From Eurosta solidaginis (taxonomy: Eukaryota; Arthropoda; Insecta; Diptera; Tephritidae), in contig NC_090322.1 in assembly GCF_040869045.1 (NCBI RefSeq), positions 175,722,672-175,786,671 of the forward strand: a DNA stretch of 64,000 nucleotides. The letters run 5' to 3'. The notes under the pieces were generated by a model. It was not told where the DNA came from and did not search any database. It saw only the letters and a list, made by a program, of their open reading frames with translations. Numbering within the stretch: the first letter of the stretch is position 1; each line of letters opens with the position of its first letter. This document shows, piece by piece, positions 9,097-21,000 of the stretch. A program made the translations under genes and the position numbers.

Positions 9097-11085
9097 TCAG
9101 TATATTACTGTAGTTAAAGAATTTTTAAACACATTTTCTGTTTTGAAAGAATTCTTGTCACCTCGTATTAACTTCAATTGCCGCTTGAATATATTTAAGG
9201 GTCTTTCTGTTATTCTTATGAAGACTTCTGAACCCGAGTGAATAGTTGCAACAATTGAATCAGCTTCGCCATAGTTACATTCCTGAATTTTAATTCTTGA
9301 TAACGCATCAGCAACGTAACTTTCTTTCCCAGCAATATATTTCACTTCAAAATCAAACTCGTTCAATTTAATTTTCCACCTTTGCAACTTTGAATTCGGC
9401 TCCTTCAAATTGTGTAGCCATTGCAAAGATCGATGGTCAGTGTGAATAACAAATTTCCTACCATATAAGTATGGCCGAAAATACTTTGTTGCCCACACTA
9501 AAGCTAGCAATTCCTTTTCGGTTGCTGAGTAGTTAAGCTCATGCTCATTTAACGTACGACTCGTATAGCACACGGGTCGCCCATTTTGGCTTAGGACTGC
9601 CCCTAGAGCTTTATTCGACGCATCTGTTGTAAGAGTAAATATTTTGCTGTAATCAGGATAAGCCAATATCGGATCCTTAGTAATCAGCAGCTTAATTGCC
9701 TCGATTGCTCTTAAATACTTTTCATTATTTGAGTCGATTTTGTTACCTTTTTTTAAACAATGCGTAAGGGGTTTAGTTATGTTTGAGCAGTCTTTGATAA
9801 ATTTGCGGTAGAATCCTGCTAAACCAAGAAATTGTTTTATTTCTTTTTCCGTCTTAGGAATGGGGTATTTAAGAATTGCTGCCACTTTATTGGTATTTGG
9901 TTTTATCCCGTCTCGGGTAATAATGTGGCCAAGAAATTCTGTCTCTTTCTTTAAAAATTCACACTTGTTTAAGTGGATTTTTCAATTAGCTTCTCTCAAT
10001 CTATCAAAAACTTTATTAAGCGAGTCGATATGCTCCTGTAGGGATGTACTAAAAATAATTATGTCATCCAAGTAAACTCAGCAATTGACATCGATTAAAC
10101 CATCCAACACCGTATTCATCAGCCTCTGGAAGGTCGCCGGAGTATTTTTCAAACCAAAAGGCATTCTGAGAAATTCGTAGTGGTCATTTTTTGTTGAAAA
10201 TGTTGAAATGCTGTCTTTCCACGATCTTGGGGATCCATTTTTATTTTTTGGAACCCCTTTGCTAAATCTAAAGTGGTAAAATACATACATCTGCCCAATT
10301 TGTCCAGAATTTCATCCATACTCGGTATGGGGAATTTATCGCTGATGGTAATATCGTTCAACTTACGATAATCGACAACGATACGCCAGTCTTGAATGCC
10401 CGATGCATTGACCTTTTTTGGCACAACCCAAATAGGTGCAGAGTATGGCGAACTACTATTACAGATAATTTTCTGGTCTAACATTTCTCTAATTTCCTTG
10501 TTCACCTCCTCCTTGTAAACTTCTGGGTATCTATAGGACTTTACATAAATAGGATTATCATTGATTGTTCTAATTTGATGCTTCACTGAGCTTGTAAACG
10601 TTAATTTTTCGCCTTCCTTATAAAATAAGCTACTGTGTTTATCTAAGAGTTTGTAAATTTTCACGCTCTTCTTTATTTAAGTGGTCTAACCTAAACGTAT
10701 TTTCTTTTGAATCTTGTCTTATGCCTAATTTATCCAATAGATTGATATACTCACTACGAAAGACTTCATCTACGAACTTGTACTTTACTCCATTCAAAGT
10801 AATGGTTTTGCTTGGTATGTCTATATTTGCGCATAATTGGTTGAGCGCATTCCATCCTAAGAAGCCATCGAAACTATTAGAAAAATCATATACGTAAAAT
10901 AATATTTTATTACTTTTATCGTCAACTAATTTTTGAATGTAATTTATTTTTACTGATCCGGTAACGGGTTTTAAAGTTATAGGGTCGGAAGAAATTATTT
11001 CACTATTTATAATATTTGGATTGATTAAACTTACTGAAGAGCCAGTATCAATCAAAATCACGCACAGTTTGTTTTGAATATTCAA
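9097..11085 (-). pseudogene. Element B pol (protease-RT-RNase H), copy 1
   Basis: Order on the minus strand: aspartic protease (LIDTGSSVSLIN, about 11,050), reverse transcriptase ([33 protein letters not shown]; then [13 protein letters not shown] and the YLDD active site near 10,065), RNase H (LTTDASNKALGAVLSQ, FVIHTDHRSLQWL, ADALSR). This is the 17.6/297-like branch of Ty3/gypsy. It is dead: a frameshift near 10,205, a TGA just before YLDD at 10,078-10,080 and a further stop near 9,985. The same lesions appear in copy 2. One base differs in the protease region (10,857, Leu here, Ile in copy 2). Confidence 0.85.
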
Positions 11086-11379
11086 CTGAATTCTTGGTAA
11101 CTTCCCGAGGCCTGTAAACGAAAATTTTGCTCATCTTGCTCCATTGGCACTGGAGCGTCGAATCGTGTAATGCGAGACTGATAAGAGTTAGCTCGATTTG
11201 TTCAGTACCAGCTTGAACGCTACGCTGATTAGAACGAAACTGATTTGAATCAGGTACTGGCATATAAGGAATGCGGTGTTGAGCACTTTGCTGGTTGTAT
11301 TGCGACATATTTTGCACTCTACTACTGGGGAAAGGGGGTTGGTACGGATAAAAACTAGTATCTACTGCAAAAGAAAGTG

Positions 11380-11592
11380 GGCATGGTCGAAGGGATTGTC
11401 AAAAGGAGATGGCAAACTCAAAATGAAACCAACCCATTGGCAACATTTTACTTACACATACAAAAAATGCTAAGTTTTATGTTTCCATTCCATACCATTC
11501 GCACCAACATCAATACACAGATTTTGACAATTTGAACAGACATATTTTGTTGCTTTACAGATGAGCCAACCTGTAGTTGAACCATGATAGCA
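11380..11592 (-). mobile_element. Truncated hAT-like MITE in element B
   Basis: It matches internal and one terminal part of the 45,133-45,400 MITE in reverse (ends GTTGAACCATG). It starts at the internal CATGGTCGAAGGG point, as do the related copies at 27,850 and 32,939, so this may be a shared subfamily end rather than random truncation. Confidence 0.6.
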
Positions 11593-11638
11593 ACATTAAT
11601 CAAAGCAGTAAGATGATTTGGTAACTCTCTTTTCAATA

Positions 11639-12059
11639 GGGGGACTCATGTAACCGTATAAATGCCTTATAAAGTGTGTAAACGTATAAATTTATCTAGT
11701 TTACGCACGAGCTGTCAAACTTTGTATGAAAAATCATTTACACAATTTGTATAAATTTACGCGCACATTTCATTGTGTAAACGCGGTAAACTCAAAGGAA
11801 TGCAACCTTGCAGACATTACAGACGGCATTTTCATCAAAAATCTCCAACATCAGCAAGTAAAGGCGTTTTAGTTTTGATTTTTCACTTAATCTCGGTATT
11901 TTTTAATTTGTATAACAATCAAAAAAATTTGTTTGGAAATAATACAGCTGAAAAACAATCAAGTTTATCAAGAGTATTACTAGGTGCGTTCATATAACCG
12001 CGTGTGTAAATGGATATAATTTTACACCTTATAAGTTTATATGCTATCATGAGTCCCCC
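11639..12059. mobile_element. 421-bp MITE with GGGGGACTCATG ends and TA target repeat
   Basis: The two termini are inverted copies of GGGGGACTCATG with TA on each side (11,637-11,638; 12,060-12,061). Subterminal sequence is loosely palindromic (TATAA, TTTACAC motifs). It interrupts the gag region of element B. A TA duplication fits Tc1/mariner-type mobilisation, but a TAA/TTA-type target cannot be excluded. Confidence 0.6.
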
Positions 12060-12061
12060 TA

Positions 12062-12977
12062 ATGTTCTTAAAATTATTTTTTGTAATTCCGCTTTCAAAA
12101 AATTTTCCTGAGAAATACCTAAATTACTTAATTTAATACGATCTCTTATTTTACATACTTCTTGGTTAATATCATCACATAATTTCTTTACACTCTTGCT
12201 AAGCTTAATATTATCAATTGACAATATTATAGTAGTTATGGGTGTATGCTCAGTAAATTCACTAATTAATAACTCACGTAGTGTAAGCCAATCAGATGGT
12301 TGTTCTCTCCTTATTACATCCAAAGCTGCTGCACGTAGTGTGCTTACTATACACTGGAAGTAGAAGGGTTTCTCTTTATTTGTAAGAGAAGTGAATGGCG
12401 GAATGATGTTGTCTATACTGCCAATGAAGAGCGATAGGTAATTTGTCTCCATCGAAAGGGGAGACTAACTTAATGCTTTGCACGACGCGACGTTGTTGTT
12501 GTTGTACCGATAAGGTTGCTCCCCGAAGGCTTTGGGGAGTGTTATCGATGTGATGGTCCTTTGCCGGATACAGATCCGGTACGTGCTGGCCCGACCATCT
12601 CGGGAACGATTTATGTGGCCACATTAAACCTTCAGACCATCCCCTCCCTCCCCAACCTCAAGTTCCATAAGGAGCTTAGGGTCACCAGAGCCTCGTCTGT
12701 TAATGAAACAGGATTCGCCGCGGATAGGTGAGGTTGACAATTGGGTTTGGAGAAGCTATATATTGCGCTGGCAACCTGCAGGGTTGCGCTACACATCCCC
12801 TTGAATCTGGTATTTTAGTCGCCTCTTACGACAGGCATACCTAACGCGGGTATATTCTGACCCCCTAACGCCGCGATCTCTTCTTTCTTTGATTTCTTCC
12901 ATGGTTATTCTTTCACAGGTACTTAAATTCAGTGAGCCGATTTGTGTGCAAATTTCGTGCAGCTGTTGGTCTTGCAT
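12062..12977 (-). pseudogene. Element B gag, copy 1, broken
   Basis: The gag appears to begin at 12,977 (MQDQQLHEICTQIGSLNLS) about 0.5 kb downstream of the primer site. It is interrupted by a SINE-like element (12,493-12,872), resumes with a PFDGD motif, shifts frame near 12,450 and continues as LFIGSIDNIIPPFTSL...CIVSTLRAAALDVI...EQPSDWLTLRELLISEF, typical of errantivirus/17.6-like gag. A MITE follows at 11,639-12,059. Only the overall pattern supports the family. Confidence 0.65.
12493..12872 (-). mobile_element. SINE-like element in element B gag
   Basis: It reads on the minus strand from GTTAGGGGGTCAGAATATAC through the GTCGTAAGAGGCGACTAAAA core to CTTCGGGGAGCAACCTTATC and a (CAA)n tail. 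The same roughly 400-bp sequence occurs at 28,963-29,342, 40,235-40,638 and 61,913-62,324. Target repeats are not clear at this site. No protein-coding capacity. Confidence 0.75.
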
Positions 12978-13490
12978 ACGATATGTTTATTGTTGTTGTG
13001 CATAAAACGAAACGTCTATTTACATTGCGCTCATTAACATTGTTGTTTTTATTGTTCTTTTACTTTATATGTATTTTGTTGTGTCTTTCGTAGCACTCAA
13101 TTTTTTCGTTCTTCGGCCGCTATTTGACTTTGTTTGCAGTCTTACAATTTATTTGTTGTTGTCTTAAAAAATTTTCCACAACCAGTCGAACGGTTATTTT
13201 CATCAAAATGTTTCTCATTCGATTTAAATTTTTTAAGCTTTTAAGTCACTTTTTTCAATAATTTCGCATAATTTAACGATAACGTTTTGGTGTTTCGTAT
13301 TTTTTTAAATATTTTAAATGTCTTTTTACTTGGTATCAAGTTTGTGATAAATGCTTATTATCACAAATAGTTTACATGCTGCTCACTTGAGTTTGTGTAT
13401 AAACTTAATTTTTTACAATTTTTCCATAGTTTTAATTATTATCAAAAGGAAGTTTTTGCGAAGGTTCGTTTGAAGAATCATTTTCTTTGA

Positions 13491-13506
13491 CTCCGCCACT
13501 GCGCCA
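13491..13506 (-). other. Primer-binding site of element B
   Basis: The minus strand reads TGGCGCAGTGGCGGAG directly after the putative LTR end. TGGCGCAGT starts are typical of tRNA-primed 17.6/297-like elements. Confidence 0.55.
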
Positions 13507-14006
13507 ATAACATAAACCACAATTTTAGGTTGATTACTATAAGTTTATTCAGAATATTGTTCACACGCGTGTAAGCGGTTTGAAATCAGAAACAAGAGTA
13601 AATCAGGAAGAACTTAAAAGCTAAGAGCTTAATCTAAAGTAGTAATTGAAATTATATACAGTTAGAGAGAATAACAGTGTTTTAGGGAATTGTTGTAGAT
13701 ATTATATATCTTACAGATATGTATGTGATCCAATTAACTCAACGAAGAAGCGACTGGCGCGTTTAAATGTTTAAGCGCCAATTAGGAAAGTAATTTTATA
13801 CTAAGGCAGCTCATTAAATTCACATTTGTAATCATGTTAGCCTCATAAATGAAACATTTTCCAAATAAGTTTGCTAGGTTAACAAAGTTGACGAGATATC
13901 CGAGGGCCCTGCCAGCTTACATGAATTGTCCCATTATATTTGCAGGCTTATTCAGAGCCTTCTTTTGCATCGCGATACTAAGGGCCCGTTGCTTTGCTTG
14001 GTAACT
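13507..14006 (-). repeat. 5' LTR of element B, copy 1 (edges approximate)
   Basis: From AGTTACCAAGCAAAGC on the minus strand to ...GGTTTATGTTAT just before the primer site. AGTTA-type LTR starts are usual for errantivirus-like elements. The partner LTR is not in the window, so the outer edge rests on the motif only. Confidence 0.5.
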
Positions 14007-14461
14007 GCTAATTTGCTTTTATTTTGATATTAAATTTATGTTTTAGTTTATTATAAAACAAGAAAAGTGAGATATATGAATGTAAATAATATCCATACAG
14101 TAAGTATAAAATAAACGATTCTCCTCAAACAAAGTCAAGTTCAACAGTGGGTTACTTTTCTTGCAAAATATATGCCTGTATACAAAGCTACAGATTTTTT
14201 AAAGAACATTTTTTTATTTATATTAGCCATCACAAAATAATATAATTTACTTAGATATGTATTTGTCATTTAAATCGCACATTTTTTTTACAAAGTAAAA
14301 ATATTTTCGGTATATAAACTACATAATTGATTCAAGCTTGGCAAAGATAAATTAAATTAATACCATCATACTTAATAAAGCTCTAATATGCAATGCATAT
14401 TGTAATTGTGTGTGAGCATAGCTATATGAAATCCACCTACTGACTAATGTCAGTTATTTGG
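14007..14461. other. AT-rich spacer between element B and OTUD6B
   Basis: No gene or repeat recognised. It holds the 3' flank of the minus-strand OTUD6B copy; ATTTATT/AATAAAG-like strings near 14,375 could serve as 3'-end signals for it. Confidence 0.4.
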
Positions 14462-15129
14462 CTATTCATTTTCGCTACCTCCACTTTCGCCTACTGTTTT
14501 ATCTATGGGCAACGTTGAATTGTAATGTTCACCCAAACTGTACATATGACGATGATAGGTAATTAATAAATTGGGTCCAGCAAATTCATCGGCTCCTTGC
14601 ACAGTGGATGGACCTTCCGCTTGCAATACTTCAATTGGTACTTTCAATATTGAAGATAAAGCTTTTAATTCAATTTGTCCACCCCATGCTGGTGTCGTAC
14701 GTAAAGTCTCACAGTATTTGTTAAACTCATCATCGGTAAGTAAATCACCAGTTTTAGGATTTGTCATATAACAAATTAGTGTATCCTTATGAGTGCGTAT
14801 ATAATTAGCTGATTCATTTCGTAGTTTTTGAACGCTATGGTTAGCTAGACCATGTTGAGATAATTGATGGCGTACAGCATTATACAAACAATCACCATCA
14901 GAGGGTATATTATGTAGAGTTAATTGTCGTTCAAGTAATTTCGTTTGTATTGCACGTAATTCAGTGGCTTTAGGTGCAAATTTCGCATCTTCAGCAGCTG
15001 CAAGTATTTCCTCTTCACGTTGACGTGCTTCACGTGCTTTCTTATCGCGCCGCTTTTGTGCTTTTGAAATGCGTTGTTTCGGTAGACCATTGTGCTCTTC
15101 ATTCTCATCATTAGATATATCTTCCTCTG
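14462..15129 (-). pseudogene. OTUD6B duplicate truncated at its 5' half
   Basis: Identical to codons 100-320 of the complete gene at 30,932-31,894, including the whole OTU catalytic domain. At 15,129 the sequence switches abruptly to an unrelated retrotransposon fragment, so the first 99 codons, start codon and promoter are missing. The catalytic Cys and His remain, but no native start precedes them. It marks the right end of copy 1 of the tandem duplication. Confidence 0.9.
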
Positions 15130-15130
15130 C
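15129..15130. other. Tandem duplication junction
   Basis: Left of the junction the sequence follows OTUD6B (equivalent to 31,599). Right of it begins the integrase C-terminal fragment of element B, which in unit coordinates is the left end of copy 2. Both sides share only CTTCCTCTG with the intact gene before they diverge. Confidence 0.85.
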
Positions 15131-15388
15131 TTTGACTTATTTTACTTGTCTAAATGGGTTTTTCGATTTATCTAAACGTTTTCTGGAATTTTCCGCACTT
15201 ACGAAATTTGTATCAATAGCGTATCTTTTCGTGTAGAATTAATATTTTGTATTCTTTTCTCTTTAATTAGTTCCGGATTTAGTTTAGGGGAGAGTTTGTT
15301 AAAAAATATATTATATGGAGTCTCACCAGTAGTAGAATATACAATATTATGGTTATAAGTAAAAATTGTGTGCTCTATTTTATAAGAT
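15130..15388 (-). pseudogene. Element B integrase C-terminal fragment
   Basis: The minus strand reads SYKIEHTIFTYNHNIVYSTTGETPYNIFF then LSPKLNPELIKEK, the tail of a Ty3/gypsy integrase (YN...HSTT...TP.E/N). It is the far side of element B, split from the rest (25,131 onward) by element A. It is cut at 15,130 by the duplication junction, so B's 3' LTR is not present in the window. Confidence 0.7.
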
Positions 15389-15968
15389 TGTAACGAATTT
15401 ACTTGCAAATCCTCTTCTTAGCAATCCTCTGCTAAGTTCGAATCACTAAACTGTTGAATAAATAACTCCAATATTGAACAATGGAAAAATGGCCTCTATT
15501 AAAGTACTTCACAATAACACTTATACTTTGCTACTCGCTGGCTTAATAACCAAACTGATTGATAACTCAAATGAAACTCTACTATTGGCCGCCAGATCGC
15601 GTGCTTAATCAAACTGATTGATAGCTCAACTCAAACTGAATTACTTTTTACTCGCTTGTGCCGCTTTTATAGTTTACGCTGCATACATCTAGGCTCTTCT
15701 ATTTCCAGAACTTACCAACTATTTCGAGTGTTTATAGTTCTCATATAGTTTCTACTTGTTTACAATTTTCTACTTTTCAGCGTCTCTCAGATGTATGTGA
15801 GTTTGTAGTTTACAGTCTCTCGCACACACATAGGCGTATAAGTAAATGCATCTGTGTGTGACATCTCTTTCGGCTGCCTTATATATGTGTATACATGATT
15901 TGATTATTGACGTAAATACTGCTTGGCATGGCCTTAGCATTGCCTTTGTGATGCTTATATCCGTGACA
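15389..15968 (-). repeat. 3' LTR of element A (uninterrupted)
   Basis: 580 bp, TGTCACGG...CGTTACA on the minus strand. Over most of its length it matches the LTRs at 6,429 and 22,900 but lacks their MITE insertions, so it supplies empty sites for both. It follows a purine-rich tract. Flanking bases on plus are AGAT (left) here and ATAT at the other LTR's outer edge, an imperfect target repeat. Confidence 0.85.
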
Positions 15969-15980
15969 CTGCCCTCCACA
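15969..15980 (-). other. Polypurine tract of element A
   Basis: The minus strand reads TGTGGAGGGCAG immediately before the LTR start TGTCAC. A purine-rich tract here is where plus-strand DNA synthesis of LTR retrotransposons is primed. Confidence 0.65.
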
Positions 15981-16186
15981 TAAGTCTGATCGTCCCGATC
16001 AGACAAATCTCCCGATCTAACTGCCGCTAACATCTCCAAATATACCACTCTTCTAACCCGTGGTTTGTATGCGGTAGATGGTATCACTGATCTTCTTCAC
16101 AACTTTGTACGGGCCTTCCCAACTGCACCGAAATTTAGCTGGAACACCTTTCCGCCGGTGAGGGTTGTTGAACAGTACCAAATACC
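15981..16186 (-). pseudogene. Element A integrase C-terminal tail
   Basis: Just after the gag-protease stop, other frames read NNPHRRKGVPAKFRCSWEGPYKVV.KISDTIYRIQTTG and RVRRVVYLEMLAAVRSGDLSDRDDQT. These are the GPY/F-like tail of a Ty3/gypsy integrase and the terminal DRDDQT motif. Reverse transcriptase, RNase H and the integrase core are absent between protease and tail, so element A is an internal-deletion derivative. Confidence 0.7.
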
Positions 16187-18067
16187 CTACCAAGAAACCT
16201 TCCGATTAAAGTTCTTGTCATGCCAGTGTATCAACTTACTACGCATTACCCTGTGCCGTTCCTTCACACTCTGTTGTTTGGTCAATGAACCACTTCGTAG
16301 AGCTTGCGCTGGACGGATTTGCTTTGCATAATCGGTATCGTTCCCACATTTTACAACAGTAGTGCTCTCCGGTTTGAAACTACCCTCGCATTCTTTCTCG
16401 GAAATTCGTTGCTTCGTTTTCCTGCGTATTTTAGGTTTTGTCAATTCCAGTGTTTCTCTCGCAGGTACTTTTGATTTTGATTTATTTGGCACATTCGATC
16501 TATCAACCTTTGCCTTTGACTTTCGTGGTCTTTGTCGAGTCTTTTCCACCAGTACCCGATTACTGCTGAACCCTTTTTCCAAACTAAAGTTAAGTGGTAT
16601 GTCCTGGTTCTTATAGCGCATAATTTTTCTCCGCATATCGATCCTGACGTCATGGTCAACCAAGAAGTCCACTCCCAATATGACTTCATCAACGATCTCT
16701 GCCACAACGAATTTGTGTAGAACCATGACCTCCCCAATTAAGACCTCACATATCACTTCTCCCTGAACTCGGTTATACTCCCCAGTGACCGTACGAAACT
16801 TTGCTCCAGGTAACGGTTTTACTCTCCTGTTGACCAAGGCAGATCGGATCAAGGAATGAGATGCGCCCGTATCTACAGTCAGTACTCGTTCTTTGCCATC
16901 CACATTCCCTCTGACGGTAAGACTGCTCGATTTTCTATCAATCTGCGACACAGATATCACAGGACATTCAATAGCCGGGGCAAGTTTTCGTTCTTTACAT
17001 TCGACACGCTCTTGCTCATTTCCGCCAGCTTTGCGTTTACGGCCACCCACATTGTTGGAACTATTAGGACCAAGATCGCAATGACGTGCAATGTGACCTG
17101 GGTTGCCGCACTTGAAACATTTAATAACTCCGGCATTCTTCTGTTGAGATCCCTTCAGTGCTTCCAAAATTGTGTCTACCCACTCTGGCCTTTCTACTTC
17201 CACACGGCGTGCTTTGAAAACTGGCTTACACAGAAGCGACGCTGTTTCCTGAATCAGAGCTTGTGACACCGTTTCTGCGAATGTTGGCTTTGGGTTTGCG
17301 TATGTAGCTCGCTTTGTTTCGGCGTCCCGTATGCCATTTATAAAGCTCTGAATTTTTACCCTTTCAGTGTATTCCACGGGTGCGTCCGCATTCGCTAAAT
17401 GTGCTAGCCTTTCAATATCCGACGCAAACTCTTGCAATGTTTCACCAGGCCTCTGGAAGCGGTTCAGCAACTCCATTTGGTATATCTGTCTCCTATACTC
17501 AGTTCCGTATCGTCTCTCTAGAGCGCTCATCAATGTTTCGTAGTGGTTCCGCTCGTACTCTGGGATGGTCTGTAAGAATTCCGCGGCAGGCCCTTTCAGT
17601 GCCACGAACAGAGCTGCAACTTTATCTTCAGCATTCCATTGGTTTACTGGTGCGGTCTTCTCAAACTGTAGCTTAAAGACCTGGAAAGGAACAGAACCGT
17701 CAAAGGATGGTGTTTTTACCTTTGGATTACTAGTTGAAACTGCTGGGCGATTTAGTTGCAACTGCTCGATACGTCCTCTCAAAGCATACACCTCGGCCTC
17801 GATTTTTTCTTCAAACTGTAAAATTTTTGTATCTTGCGCCTCCAACTTCGAGGAAATACGTCCTTCTTGCTCTTCCAGTTGAGCAGAGATCTGCGATGAT
17901 ATCTGTGCTGAAATTTGAGCCGACATTTCGGATATCCGTGCCTCTTGTGCTTCCATCTTCGGTGTAATCTGTGTCGACATTTCTGACATACGCGTTTTCT
18001 GTTCTTCTAGTTGTGTTTCCATCTTAGATGTTATATCTGTCTTTTGCGATTCCAGTTGAGATGACAT
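16187..18067 (-). CDS. Element A gag body-protease ORF fused to integrase tail, 626 aa
   Basis: Order: coiled coil with repeated heptads (residues 1-105), retrotransposon gag domain (about 130-260), CCHC zinc knuckle CFKCGNPGHIARHC (317-330), aspartic protease with DTGAS at 399-403 and ILGVDFL at 463-469, a basic linker (505-555), then from about residue 590 a stretch (SKLIHWHDKNFNRKVSW) that reads as an integrase C-terminal segment. The RT-RNase H-integrase core expected after the protease (about 2.5-3 kb) is missing. The ORF is open over 626 codons although the element's first gag part is separated by TX and holds a stop. Gag and protease would form particles and process them if expressed; replication would need enzymes from a complete relative. 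Confidence 0.85.
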   Translation of the reverse strand: MSSQLESQKTDITSKMETQLEEQKTRMSEMSTQITPKMEAQEARISEMSAQISAQISSQISAQLEEQEGRISSKLEAQDTKILQFEEKIEAEVYALRGRIEQLQLNRPAVSTSNPKVKTPSFDGSVPFQVFKLQFEKTAPVNQWNAEDKVAALFVALKGPAAEFLQTIPEYERNHYETLMSALERRYGTEYRRQIYQMELLNRFQRPGETLQEFASDIERLAHLANADAPVEYTERVKIQSFINGIRDAETKRATYANPKPTFAETVSQALIQETASLLCKPVFKARRVEVERPEWVDTILEALKGSQQKNAGVIKCFKCGNPGHIARHCDLGPNSSNNVGGRKRKAGGNEQERVECKERKLAPAIECPVISVSQIDRKSSSLTVRGNVDGKERVLTVDTGASHSLIRSALVNRRVKPLPGAKFRTVTGEYNRVQGEVICEVLIGEVMVLHKFVVAEIVDEVILGVDFLVDHDVRIDMRRKIMRYKNQDIPLNFSLEKGFSSNRVLVEKTRQRPRKSKAKVDRSNVPNKSKSKVPARETLELTKPKIRRKTKQRISEKECEGSFKPESTTVVKCGNDTDYAKQIRPAQALRSGSLTKQQSVKERHRVMRSKLIHWHDKNFNRKVSW

Positions 18068-18069
18068 GT

Positions 18070-21000
18070 TGTTACGGTCTGCTGCTACGGTCTACGGCTA
18101 CGATCCACTTGGGAGCGTGTTCACGCGAACACACCTAGCGATGTGGGGAAAGTTGCGATAAAAAGATATCGAAAAAAACAAGAAAAAGACAGACCGGCCA
18201 TCACTACGAAAAAAATCGGCCCTTTTGAAGATTGAGTTTCCGCCGTATACACATAAGCAAAAGAAAAAATTTGGTAAGAAAAACTAAATCAAGAAAAATC
18301 GCCGAGTTGCCGGCCAAATCGACACCAAATTAGATGATGGCGGTAAAACGTATTCACCGATGGTGTTTTTAAATGATTATTGGGACTTACAACGTGAACA
18401 TTTTCCCATCAATGAAACAACGCCAGAATTAGATCTGCATTTTAACCTATCAACCATTAGGCATGTTCAAGTGGCAATTGTATGCTGCGCAGAAATAACG
18501 AAAAAAAAGGGGGGAATTGGGTGGTAATATATCTTAACCTAGGAGGACACTACCACCGGCGTAAAGGCCAGCACGAAGCTTTATCGCCACCTGGGTCTTT
18601 TGTTCACCTCGGACCACCGCGCCAACCACCACCAACGGTGCCTACTCTTACCACGGGCTCCCCCTGTGGGTTAGGGGTTAGAATATGCCCACGGTAGGTA
18701 TACCGGTCGTAAAAGGCGACCATAATACCATGGGTACCCAATCCATGAGTAAGGTGTTTTACTCGAAAGGTAGCAGGGTGGACGCGGTGTATCACCCTGT
18801 GAGACCCTAGGCTAGGTCTTTATAAAAACTGCTACCGCGGGAGCAGGAGAAGCCAGTGTGATCTGGTGCACTGCATCAAACGATGCTTTGTACTCAGGTC
18901 TCACCTCCTGTCCTGGGATGGCCCCCTTGTGGGAGCATCGCGGTGGCTGTGGTTTCAAATAGAGTTCACTTATGACACACGCTCTGAGTAGACTTGTTTT
19001 CCCTTGGGGACCTAAGACCCAAGGGAATTCGGTCTCATGCTTGCCACGGCAGTCCCAATTTCATTGAGAAACTGACCCTGAGGGGCAGATGACAGGTTGG
19101 TCACATCCCTTAATTTGTGACAAATATGCTGCAAATAAGTTGACGAAAGATGGTGAAGGAACGCATGTCTATCGTCAGCCGAAAAACAATCGATAATTGT
19201 ACGAGGGGGCCGGTGCTCATCTCGTCTTTTGAGATGTTTGAGGCTGCTTTAGACTGCGTAAGCGAATAGGAGGCGTTCGCTGTGTGGATGGCCACATCCT
19301 ATATGTGGCAAGATTTGACGTTGTCAAATTACTGCAGTGTGGCGGACTGCAATGCAAGGATATTGCTGGGGCAGGTACTCGGTACTTACAGGTCTGTGAG
19401 CGGAAAAGGTTGGACACATCCCTTAATTGTGGTAGGAGTTTATTTGGAGGCATATCGGTGCATAATTGTTGCGTAATTGAGTGGAAATTGGAGCGAAATT
19501 AGTAGCAAAAATGGAAGCAAATAGTAGACAATATGGCACACAATGTTTGTCAACGTAGTGTGGCCTCAAGCGATGTCGAGGGGCATTGTTGAGGCGGGCA
19601 CTCGGCACTCACAGGTCTGTGTGCGGAAAAGGTTGGTCACATCCCTTGATTTAAATTGTGATGGTGTTTGGTGTTGAAGACGGCGCATAATTGGATGCCA
19701 AGCTCACTTTGTTTGTCAACGTAGTGCGGCCCTTTAAGCAACATCTAAGCAAAACCAAGCGCCGCCAAATATCTCAATCTGGTTAACTTGTTAACCAGAT
19801 ACCGAGATATCAAAATCAATGAAAGAGGGACCTTGAGGCAAGCACGGAACTCGCGGTGGAGTTGCCGTGCAACCGGGTGCCATTACCCGAAAATGGAAGA
19901 GGAGGATGGATAGTCCTCCTCGGCCAAACCAAGGCTGGTTGACTTGAACACCCCAGCTCACCGCATTGGTACCAACTTGTTGGGCCGAAGATCAACGGAC
20001 ATTGATCTGTGTTTTACACCGGAGGTAAGTCTTCACGACAGGGACTCCCGTAATACACGTTCTTTCTTACCACGGGCATCACCATCGGTAGTACCTCCCC
20101 CAACTCCTTCATAAGCGCAACCACGAGCGCAACAACCATCAGACGTACCGCCACACCAGTTGCAACGCACGCAGCGGGGCCACGTACATAGGCTTGAGGC
20201 CATTAAGGTTAACACCAACAACAGGCGGTTCCACCGACCCCAAGACTAGCGCACCTTTATTAACTGCGCTCATACCGGCAATAATACCAGCCGCATCCTT
20301 GCTAGCCGCGTTCATGCCGGCAATAACACTACTAGCGCATCTTTATTAACTGCGTCCATACCGGCACTAACACTACTAGCGCAACCCTTACCAACTACGA
20401 CCAGATTGGGCTACAATAAACCTACTACAATGACAATCACAGGACAGCGAATATAGGCCTGCGGGCATTCCAATTGCGATAACGAACATCAGCGGTTAAA
20501 GCGGTGAGTTCGTTCCACTACTGAACTAAAATTATGTAGTTGTAGCCTTAACCTTTTTTTTTAAATTATATTTTTGACTCCGCAACATTATATAATGTTA
20601 ATGCAACCACAACTAAATTAAAAGTGAATTGTTTATATAAAACACAAAGACCAATGTGCTAAATACCTTTGCACTGTAAATAGGATTGCAATTTGGTGGA
20701 AAAATGGAAAAATGAATTCCCTGTAGTTAAAGGCACTAATATTAAAAAAGCATAAAAACAACTCAAGATTGATAGTAATGTAAAGTTTATGTCCTATAAC
20801 TAAAAACCACGAAGATCAATTTAACGTAACTATTAAGTGTTGCAAAAAAGGGTATAAAGCTAATTAAAAGAAAAAAAAAACCCATATTCGAGTATATATC
20901 TATGTAATGTTTAAGTCATAGTAAGTTGCCTTTTTTCTACAAGAAAAAAATTTTAACCAACAAAAAAACAAAGCATATTTTAATGGTCATGGGTGTGCAA

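Noticed and set aside
14462..15129. Truncated OTUD6B copy as a functional short isoform
   Set aside because: Its upstream sequence is a retrotransposon fragment created by the duplication; no promoter or native start codon is visible, although an internal Met keeps part of the OTU domain open.
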